From positions 1 through 6,272 of the forward strand of contig JAFSUV010000125.1 of assembly GCA_017450425.1 (NCBI GenBank): 6,272 nucleotides of DNA. The letters are read 5' to 3'. Within the stretch, counting starts at the first letter, position 1; each line of letters starts with the position of its first letter. The stretch is from Kiritimatiellia bacterium. Its GTDB lineage: Bacteria > Verrucomicrobiota > Kiritimatiellia > RFP12 > UBA3636. This document shows, piece after piece, positions 1 to 4,944 of this stretch. Made by a program: the position numbers and the translations under genes. The notes beneath the pieces were generated by a model. The model did not search any database. It was not told where the DNA came from and worked only from the letters and a program-made list of their open reading frames with translations.

Positions 1-171
1 CAAGGCGGCTCCGCCGCCGAAATCCCGGAGCGACATCCCGATCAAGGCGGCTCCGCCGCCGAAATCCCGGCGCGATATCCCGATCAAGGCGGCTCCGCCG
101 CCGAAATCCCGGAGCGACATCCCGATCAAGGCGGCTCCGCCGCCGCCGAAATTCCGGAGCGATATCCCGAC
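1..171. repeat. 42-bp minisatellite, four units, each with a GC hairpin
   Basis: Four direct units start at 1, 43, 85 and 127. The first three are exactly 42 bp; the fourth is 45 bp because of one extra GCC triplet. The array touches the window edge, so more copies may lie upstream. Differences are few: unit 2 has CGCGATAT where units 1 and 3 have GAGCGACAT-type sequence, and unit 4 has ATTCC for ATCCC and GATAT for GACAT. Each unit contains GGCGGC, loop TCC, GCCGCC (4-18 in unit 1), a perfect 6-bp hairpin with a 3-nt loop. The unit length is a multiple of three and frame 1 stays open, so a 14-residue protein repeat (QGGSAAEIPERHPD) cannot be fully excluded. I read the array as intergenic because more than one frame is open across it and frame 1 runs on through unrelated repeats to a stop at 436-438. 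Confidence 0.9.
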
Positions 172-184
172 ATCCCGACATCCC
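161..184. repeat. 8-bp tandem expansion at the minisatellite edge
   Basis: GATATCCC, GACATCCC and GACATCCC follow one another without gaps, and the next eight bases (GCAATTCC) look like a decayed fourth copy. The motif is the tail of the 42-bp unit, so this appears to be a local slippage expansion at the edge of the larger array. Confidence 0.7.
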
Positions 185-215
185 GCAATTCCGGCACCCT
201 TTCTCCCCAACCCTC

Positions 216-230
216 GGACGCGTCCCTACC
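216..230 (-). repeat. Degenerate REP-like element, apparent deletion derivative
   Basis: On the minus strand this reads GGTAG followed by GGACGCGTCC, the same head and outer stem as the full element at 240-265 but without the loop. Removing one CGCG copy plus the 7 bases between the two CGCG copies of that element gives exactly this 10-base sequence. That suggests an 11-bp deletion between short direct repeats. The remnant is a loopless palindrome, so it would not form the usual hairpin. Confidence 0.5.
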
Positions 231-239
231 AGCGTGTGC

Positions 240-265
240 GGACGCGCCGTGGGCGCGTCCCTACC
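240..265 (-). repeat. REP-like element, GTAG head plus 9-bp hairpin
   Basis: The + strand shows a perfect inverted repeat, GGACGCGCC (240-248), loop GTG (249-251), GGCGCGTCC (252-260), followed by CTACC (261-265). Read on the minus strand it is GGTAG, a 9-bp stem and a CAC loop. A GTAG tetranucleotide next to a hairpin is the known layout of bacterial REP sequences, which are mobilised by TnpA-REP (RAYT) Y1-type transposases. No such transposase is in this window. The element at 276-301 has the same layout in opposite orientation, which makes a head-to-head pair. Confidence 0.7.
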
Positions 266-275
266 TGCCTTTTCC

Positions 276-301
276 GGTAGGGGCGTTTCCACGAAACGCC
301 C
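276..301 (+). repeat. REP-like element, inverted partner with compensatory stem changes
   Basis: It reads GGTAG (276-280), stem GGGCGTTTC (281-289), loop CAC (290-292), stem GAAACGCCC (293-301). Against the minus-strand reading of 240-265, the head and loop are identical and the stems differ at four pairs, all compensated on the other arm. The two heads face each other across the ten bases 266-275, and CCCTACC (259-265) can also pair with GGTAGGG (276-282). The arrangement is like a BIME, a pair of inverted REPs. Confidence 0.7.
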
Positions 302-351
302 GCGCGCGGATGCCAGAGGCGGTGGAGCGTACTGCGGCGTGCCTTGCTCCC

Positions 352-420
352 GAAAGTCGAGGAGAATCTGGGAGAGTCCGGAGAATCGGGGAAAGTCGGG
401 GAGAGTCGGTGAGAATCGAG
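352..420. repeat. Seven purine-rich 10-bp tandem units
   Basis: Imperfect units of consensus GAGARTCGGG start at 352, 362, 372, 381, 391, 401 and 411. Six are 10 bp and the third is 9 bp. Most variation is GAGA/GAAA at the start, AATC/AGTC in the middle and the final two or three bases. The plus strand is strongly purine-rich. The period is close to one DNA helical turn. The array ends about 85 bp before the TATAAT at 504, so an effect on the promoter is possible but is inference only. Confidence 0.8.
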
Positions 421-503
421 CTGATTGACTGCGTATGAGTTCTCAAATTTTGGGGGATAGGCCTCACCTTTCCCGGTCTTCGGCTCCTTTGGCGGTTTTA
501 GGT

Positions 504-509
504 TATAAT
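504..509 (+). promoter_or_regulatory. Likely sigma-70-type -10 box of the operon
   Basis: A perfect TATAAT lies in the only AT-richer stretch of the window. It is 57 bases upstream of the ATG at 567, which predicts a leader of about 50 nt. No good TTGACA-like -35 is visible at 16-18 bp spacing; the bases near 480-486 are a poor match, and there is no TG extension. The box lies inside the upstream in-frame extension of the first gene, which supports starting that gene at 567 rather than at 435. Confidence 0.5.
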
Positions 510-566
510 GCCCGCCGTCGTATTCAACTACGGGCAAACGATCTCATCCAACCATCTCCGGCAAAC

Positions 567-1544
567 ATGCAAAGGGCACTAGTCTGCGGCGCAGGCGGTT
601 TCATCGGTTCGCACCTGGTGCGGGCGCTGAAGCGCGAAGGGTACTTCGTGCGCGGCGTCGATGTGAAAACGCCGGAATTTTCGCCTTCCGCCGCCGACGA
701 GTTCCTCCTGCTCGACCTGCGGGACGCGGCAAACTGCGCCCGTGCGCTGGAGATGCCCGGCGGCGGCGCGCCGGAGAAGGTGTTCCAGCTCGCGGCCGAG
801 ATGGGCGGCATGGGCTTCATCAGCTCCGCGTCGAGCCGGATAATGCACGACAGCGTCCTGATCAACGCCAACATGTGCCACGAAGCGGCGCGCCGCGGCG
901 TGGGGCGGTACTTCTTCTCCTCCTCCGTCTGCGTGTACCGCGACATGCAGCCCGGCGAACCCGCGCTCTGCGAAGACGACGCCTATCCGGCGATGCCGGA
1001 CAACGACTACGGGTGGGAAAAGCTCTACAGCGAGCGCATGGCCTTCGCGCACGCCCGCGAGAGCGGCATGAAGGTTCGCATCGCCCGTTTCCAGAACTGC
1101 TACGGGCCGGAAGGCACCTGGCGCGGCGGCCGCGAAAAGGCGCCGGCCGCGCTTTCGCGCAAGGTGGCCGAGGCGCCGGACGGCGGCGTCGTGGAGATTT
1201 GGGGCGACGGCCTCGCGGTCCGCAACTTCATCTACATCGACGATCTGGTGCGCGGAATCCTCGCCCTCACGGATTCCGATCTGGACTTCTCGCCGGCCAA
1301 CATCGGGACGGAGGAATACGTGACGGTGCGGCAGCTTCTCGAGACGATTGCCGAAGCGGCCGGAAAAACGATATCATTCCGCTCCATTCCCGGCCCGGTC
1401 GGCGTGGCTTCGCGCAACTTCTCCACGGCGAGAATCCGCTCCACCGGCTGGAAACCGGTTTTCTCCCTTCGCGAAGGAATCGCGCGCACCTACCCCTGGG
1501 TGGCGGAACAAGTCGCTTTGAACAACAAACAAAAAACACCATGA
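567..1544 (+). CDS. GDP-mannose 3,5-epimerase-like NAD-dependent sugar epimerase
   Basis: This 325-residue extended short-chain dehydrogenase/reductase most resembles plant GDP-mannose 3,5-epimerase (GME), which converts GDP-mannose to GDP-L-galactose and GDP-L-gulose in the cytosol. The NAD-binding GAGGFIG is at residues 8-14. GME-like blocks follow: AAEMGGMGFIS (76-86), SSSVCVY (118-124) with C122 at the place of the catalytic cysteine, YxxxK with Y148 and K152, GTWRGGREKAPAAL (183-196) with K191, and IWGDG..VRNFIYIDD (211-226). Length fits the family. The C-terminal GPVGVASRN departs from the plant GPEGVRGRN, losing one arginine and keeping the second (R283). I chose ATG 567 because it sits directly before the Rossmann fold; the in-frame ATG at 435 would add 44 residues of no family character that span the promoter. 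There is no clear Shine-Dalgarno sequence. The family call is firm; the exact sugar product is inferred. Confidence 0.8.
   Translation: MQRALVCGAGGFIGSHLVRALKREGYFVRGVDVKTPEFSPSAADEFLLLDLRDAANCARALEMPGGGAPEKVFQLAAEMGGMGFISSASSRIMHDSVLINANMCHEAARRGVGRYFFSSSVCVYRDMQPGEPALCEDDAYPAMPDNDYGWEKLYSERMAFAHARESGMKVRIARFQNCYGPEGTWRGGREKAPAALSRKVAEAPDGGVVEIWGDGLAVRNFIYIDDLVRGILALTDSDLDFSPANIGTEEYVTVRQLLETIAEAAGKTISFRSIPGPVGVASRNFSTARIRSTGWKPVFSLREGIARTYPWVAEQVALNNKQKTP
1521..1540 (+). promoter_or_regulatory. A/C-only leader before the ankyrin/MORN gene
   Basis: The 20 bases directly before ATG 1541 contain only A (14) and C (6), with no G or T, in a very GC-rich region. They encode the last residues of the epimerase (NNKQKTP). 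No Shine-Dalgarno sequence is present. The stretch should be unstructured, so it could act as an SD-independent ribosome entry site for the overlapping downstream gene. That role is inference. Confidence 0.4.
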
Positions 1545-2767
1545 CACAATCGAGATTCGCCCGTTTCGGCTTTCTGGCATCCATTTTCCCGCTGTGCGCC
1601 GCCTTGGCTCCGCTTCCGGCGCGGGCGGACGTGTTTTCGGCGATCAAGGAGAACTACATCGAGGAGCTGCGCTCGATCCTGGCGGCGGACCCGGCGGTCG
1701 CCGGGTCGGCGACGGATCGCGGCGTCTCGCCGCTCGGCTACGCGGTGGCCCAGCACAGGCTCGAGGCGGCCTACGAGCTGCTCGCCGCCGGCGCCGATCC
1801 CAACGCCGCGACTCCGGGTTCGCTCGTGACGCCGCTGCACCGCGCCGCCGACAGGGGCGACGTGGATTTCGTCCGTCTGCTCCTCGAAAACGGCGCCGAC
1901 CCGGCGATCGCGGCCGCCAACGGCTTCACCGCCCTGCACTTCGCGGCCCGCACGAACTCCCAGGCGTGCGTGGTAAGGCTCGTCACGGCCTCGGCGCCGA
2001 TCGACGCCACGGACACGAACGGCAGGACGCCGCTGCACATCGCGGCCAAGTACGACGCCGTCGAGGCCGCGTCGTCCCTCATCGCCGCCGGCGCCGCGAT
2101 GGACATCGCCGACAAGTTCGGGTTCGTCCCCGCCGCGCTTGCATCGAACGCCAAGCTCGTCGATATGCTCGGCGGCGTGCCCGAGCCGCCGCCCGGCGCC
2201 GCCATCGCCGGCACTTTCGACGCGCCCGCCGCCGCGGACGACACCGAAGCGGTCGCGGCCGACACTGAAGAAGAAGACGCGCCGGACGTCGAAAAGGAAG
2301 CGGAGGAAGAGCGGGAACTCGTGGAAACCTGGGACGAAAATCCGTTCCACGACGACTCGCTCGATCCCAGCGCGCGCATCCGCCGCTTCCACGCCGATCC
2401 CGGCACGACGCTCCTTTCGGACGGCCGCTCGTACTGGGGCGGATTGCACGGCAAACGCTTCGAGGGCTTCGGCGTGCTGCTCGCTGAAAACGAGCGCGAC
2501 CGCTACGAAGGCATGTTCCACCGCGGCAAAAAGGACGGCAACGGCACCTACTACTACGCCAACGGCGACAAGTTCGTCGGCGTTTTCCACAACGACGCGC
2601 CGCATGGCGAAGGGGAGTTTTTCTTCGCCGCCGGCGGCTCGGTAAAGGGCGTCTGGAAGCGCGGCCTCTTCTGGGAAGGCCGCGGCACGTACACGACTTC
2701 GACCGGCGCCAAGTTCGTCGGCGTGTGGGAGGATGGCGACATCGTGGCCAGCCGCCCGATAGACTAG
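1541..2767 (+). CDS. Exported ankyrin-repeat and MORN-repeat protein
   Basis: The 408-residue product begins with a Sec-type signal peptide: MTQSRFARFG, a hydrophobic core at 10-25, and an ARA cleavage site after A29. It is therefore probably periplasmic or secreted. Residues about 30-62 are a degenerate ankyrin unit. Clear ankyrin repeats follow at about 63-95, 97-127, 128-160 and 161-193, with TPLHRAA, TALHFAA and TPLHIAA helices, and a partial unit ends near 210. Residues 213-275 are an acidic, Ala/Pro/Glu-rich linker. The C-terminal part has four or so MORN units (about 299-400) of the type YEGMFHRGKKDGNGTYYYANGDK. Both repeat types are binding scaffolds, and no catalytic domain is visible. 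The start is fixed by the signal peptide and by the ATGA overlap with the epimerase stop; the longer in-frame opening upstream is a shadow of that gene. The partner and role are unknown. Confidence 0.85.
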   Translation: MTQSRFARFGFLASIFPLCAALAPLPARADVFSAIKENYIEELRSILAADPAVAGSATDRGVSPLGYAVAQHRLEAAYELLAAGADPNAATPGSLVTPLHRAADRGDVDFVRLLLENGADPAIAAANGFTALHFAARTNSQACVVRLVTASAPIDATDTNGRTPLHIAAKYDAVEAASSLIAAGAAMDIADKFGFVPAALASNAKLVDMLGGVPEPPPGAAIAGTFDAPAAADDTEAVAADTEEEDAPDVEKEAEEERELVETWDENPFHDDSLDPSARIRRFHADPGTTLLSDGRSYWGGLHGKRFEGFGVLLAENERDRYEGMFHRGKKDGNGTYYYANGDKFVGVFHNDAPHGEGEFFFAAGGSVKGVWKRGLFWEGRGTYTTSTGAKFVGVWEDGDIVASRPID

Positions 2768-2792
2768 GGCGGAAACCTGGGCGCACTGTGAT

Positions 2793-3641
2793 ATGCCAAC
2801 GGGTATGCACAAAGCACAGGACTCTTCGCGCGCCCGCTTCCGCGAGGCGCTGGCGGAATCCCGCCGGATAGTGGTCAAGATCGGCAGCAAAGTCCTCGTC
2901 GGCGCGGGCGGCCGGCCGGACCGGCGGCGCATGGCGCACCTCGTGGCGCAGACGGCGCAACTCGTGCGCAAGGGATACGAGGTCGTGCTCGTGTCGTCCG
3001 GCGCCATCGCTTCCGGCATGGAGGCGCTGGGCATGCGCACCCGCCCGTCGTCCGTGCCGGACTTGCAGGCGTGCGCGGCGGTGGGACAGGGCAAGCTCGT
3101 GTCCATCTACCACAACCTGTTCGACAAGGAAAAGATCGCGGCGGCGCAGCTTCTGCTCACGCACGACGACTTCGAGCGCAAACTCTCGGTCGCAAACCTG
3201 CGCCGCACGATGGACCACCTCCTGAGGGCGGGCGTCGTGCCGATCGTCAACGAAAACGACGCCGTGGCGGACGAAGAGGTGAAGGCGTACATGTCGCTCG
3301 GCGACAACGACCATCTGGCGTCGCTCGTCGCCCGGCAGACGCGGTCGGATCTCCTCGTGATGCTTTCGACCGTGGATGGTCTGCGCCGCCCCGTGTCGGG
3401 CGGGCGCACGGTGCGCATCCCGTATGTCGCGGTGATCGACCGGTCCGTCACGGCGCTCGTGCGCCCGGCGGACGCCGGCGGCCTCTCCAAGGGCGGCATG
3501 GACAGCAAACTCAACGCGGCCAAGGCGTGCGTCCAGGCCGGCTGCAACGTGGTGATCGCCGACGGCAGGCACAAGGACGCGCTGCTCAAGGTGTTGCGAG
3601 GAGAAGACGAGGGGACGCTCTTCCCGGCGATCCCGGAGTGA
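2793..3641 (+). CDS. proB: Glutamate 5-kinase, short form without PUA domain
   Basis: ProB phosphorylates L-glutamate with ATP to gamma-glutamyl phosphate, the first step of proline synthesis. The 282 residues cover the amino-acid kinase fold: VVKIGSKVL (27-35, K29), VSSGAIASG (67-75), QACAAVGQGKL (92-102), LTHDDF (122-127), VNENDAV (152-158, D156), LGDNDHLAS (169-177), STVDGL (192-197) and GGMDSKL (234-240, K239). The protein ends just after GTLF, where longer homologues such as the 367-residue E. coli enzyme continue into a PUA domain. Short forms are known in other bacteria. The usual GTGGM is KGGM here, a modest change. ATG 2805 is an alternative start, and neither has a clear Shine-Dalgarno sequence. 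The gene follows the ankyrin/MORN gene by 25 bases and precedes proA by 7, as expected for consecutive pathway enzymes. Confidence 0.93.
   Translation: MPTGMHKAQDSSRARFREALAESRRIVVKIGSKVLVGAGGRPDRRRMAHLVAQTAQLVRKGYEVVLVSSGAIASGMEALGMRTRPSSVPDLQACAAVGQGKLVSIYHNLFDKEKIAAAQLLLTHDDFERKLSVANLRRTMDHLLRAGVVPIVNENDAVADEEVKAYMSLGDNDHLASLVARQTRSDLLVMLSTVDGLRRPVSGGRTVRIPYVAVIDRSVTALVRPADAGGLSKGGMDSKLNAAKACVQAGCNVVIADGRHKDALLKVLRGEDEGTLFPAIPE
3635..3638 (+). promoter_or_regulatory. Shine-Dalgarno of proA
   Basis: GGAG lies 10 bases before the proA ATG and directly abuts the proB stop codon (TGA 3639-3641), which suggests coupled translation of the two proline genes. It supports ATG 3649 as the start. 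Confidence 0.5.
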
Positions 3642-3648
3642 TCCTGCC

Positions 3649-4944
3649 ATGGAAAGCATAGACATCGAAGGCGCGGCAAGGCGGGCGCAGGCGGCGGCGC
3701 GCCAGCTCGCGCCGCTTTCCGGCCAGACCCGCCGCAAGGCGCTGTACGCCGCGGCCGACGCCATGGAGAAAGCCCTTCCGGCGATCCTCGAGGCGAACGC
3801 GGCGGATGTCGGCGCCGCCGAGGCGCACGGGCGGTCGCAGGAAACCATCGCCCGCCTTCGCGCGGAGGAGGCGCACGTGATCCGGCTCGTCCGCAACATG
3901 AGGACGGTCGCCGATTTCGCCGACCCGATCGGCGAATCGACCAGCCACTGGGTGCGGCCGAACGGGCTTGAGATAGAGCGCGTGCGCGTGCCGGTCGGCG
4001 TGGTCGGCGTGTGCGTGGAAGAGCGCCCGATCTCGCTCGGATTCATCGCCGCCGCGTGCATCAAGGCGGCGGACGCAGCGGTCTTCGTGACGGACGGCGA
4101 AGCGCCGGCCACGACCCGCGCCATCCATGCGGCGTTTTCGCAGGGCTTTTCAGAGGCCGGGCTGCCTGACGATTCGCTCGTCTTCGCCGACGTCGGCCAA
4201 GCCCACCTTGCGCAGTGCAGGGCGCTTGTCGGCCTCGACCGGATCGTCGATGTCGCGATCCTGCGCGGCTCGCAGGGTTTCGTGCGCGACCTTGCCGAGC
4301 ACGCTTCCGTGCCGGTGCTGCTCCACCGCTCCGGCGTGTGCCACGTCTATGTCGATCGCGACCGCGCCGACGACGGCGAGCGCGTCCACGCGAACAATCT
4401 CGGCATGGCCGTGAAGATCGTGATGGATTCGCGCCTTTACGAGCCGACGAGCTGCACCTCGGCGGCGATCGCGCTCGTGCATTCGGACGCGGCTCCGCGC
4501 TTCCTGCCGCTTCTCGCCGAAGAGGCCGCGCGGCGGGGACTCCCGCTTTTCGCGGATTCCGAAGCGCTCAAATTTCTGCCCGGCGCCGCCGCGGCGGCCG
4601 CCGCGGCCATTTCGCTCGGCGCCGGCAAGGGGGCGCTCGGGGGCGGCATCGTCCCGTCGCTGCAAGAGGCCGTAAACCGGATAAACGCGAACGGGGCGCA
4701 CCTTTGCGACGCGATCGTGACGGAAAGCAAAAGCGCCGCGAAGATGTTCCAGACCGGGGTCGATTCGGCGATCGTGTTCGTGAACGCCGCCACGGCGTTT
4801 GCGGACGGCGGCCAGTTCGGCATGGGCGCGCTCGTCGGCATCAGCACCGGCAAGCTCGGCCCCAGGGGGGAGATCGGGATCGAGGGCCTGACGAGCCTCA
4901 AATACCTCGTGCGCGGCAACGGGCAGATCAGAGGGCGCGCGTAA
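3649..4944 (+). CDS. proA: Gamma-glutamyl phosphate reductase, divergent
   Basis: ProA reduces gamma-glutamyl phosphate with NADPH to glutamate 5-semialdehyde, the second step of proline synthesis. The 431-residue protein is of normal length and collinear with the aldehyde-dehydrogenase-like family: RVRVPVGVVGV (111-121), ILRGSQGFVRDLAEHASVPV (204-223), GVCHVYVD (229-236), the catalytic-cysteine region YEPTSCTSAA with C269, DAIVTES (354-360), ADGGQFGMGALVGIST (385-400) and YLVRGNGQIR (419-428). Several usually constant blocks differ. ESRPNV is EERPIS (124-129), the LKSGNAVILRGG segment is IKAADAAVFVTDG (138-150), NASTRFTDGG is NAATAFADGG (379-388), and the ED..EYLD region is a run of eight alanines (313-320) followed by a Gly-rich stretch. 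The pairing with proB makes a ProA role most likely, but altered kinetics, cofactor or substrate is possible. Confidence 0.85.
   Translation: MESIDIEGAARRAQAAARQLAPLSGQTRRKALYAAADAMEKALPAILEANAADVGAAEAHGRSQETIARLRAEEAHVIRLVRNMRTVADFADPIGESTSHWVRPNGLEIERVRVPVGVVGVCVEERPISLGFIAAACIKAADAAVFVTDGEAPATTRAIHAAFSQGFSEAGLPDDSLVFADVGQAHLAQCRALVGLDRIVDVAILRGSQGFVRDLAEHASVPVLLHRSGVCHVYVDRDRADDGERVHANNLGMAVKIVMDSRLYEPTSCTSAAIALVHSDAAPRFLPLLAEEAARRGLPLFADSEALKFLPGAAAAAAAAISLGAGKGALGGGIVPSLQEAVNRINANGAHLCDAIVTESKSAAKMFQTGVDSAIVFVNAATAFADGGQFGMGALVGISTGKLGPRGEIGIEGLTSLKYLVRGNGQIRGRA
4931..4935 (+). promoter_or_regulatory. Shine-Dalgarno of holA
   Basis: GAGGG lies 8 bases before ATG 4944, inside the end of proA. 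With the TAATG stop/start overlap it points to translational coupling and fixes the holA start. Confidence 0.55.

Noticed and set aside
1..171. CRISPR array
   Set aside because: Units are contiguous 42-bp direct repeats with no unique spacers, and no cas gene is present.
240..301. Rho-independent terminator
   Set aside because: The hairpins are GC-rich but neither is followed by a T-run, and the paired GTAG heads fit REP elements better.
226..537. Minus-strand 103-codon reading frame starting MPVVEYDGG
   Set aside because: It crosses the REP-like hairpins and the 10-bp tandem repeats, ends in Arg-rich low-complexity sequence, and runs against the operon promoter.
435..566. N-terminal extension of the epimerase from the ATG at 435
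   Set aside because: The extra 44 residues lack family character, span the TATAAT at 504-509, and the Rossmann fold begins directly after ATG 567.
875..1540. Long upstream extension of the ankyrin/MORN frame
   Set aside because: It is Arg-rich out-of-frame reading of the epimerase gene; the signal peptide and ATGA overlap set the start at 1541.
1490..4124. Long minus-strand open frames (538 and 681 codons)
   Set aside because: They are antisense to well-supported genes, rich in Arg/Ala/Val/Gly, and show no domain; high GC content explains their length.
4573..4640. Frameshift explaining the poly-Ala and Gly-rich stretch in ProA
   Set aside because: Family-like sequence resumes in the same frame directly afterwards (SLQEAVNRINANG), so a divergent in-frame segment is simpler than two compensating errors, though the latter cannot be wholly excluded.
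4215..4943. Upstream extension of the holA frame
   Set aside because: It is a shadow of proA with Arg-rich composition; the delta-subunit motif and Shine-Dalgarno fix ATG 4944.
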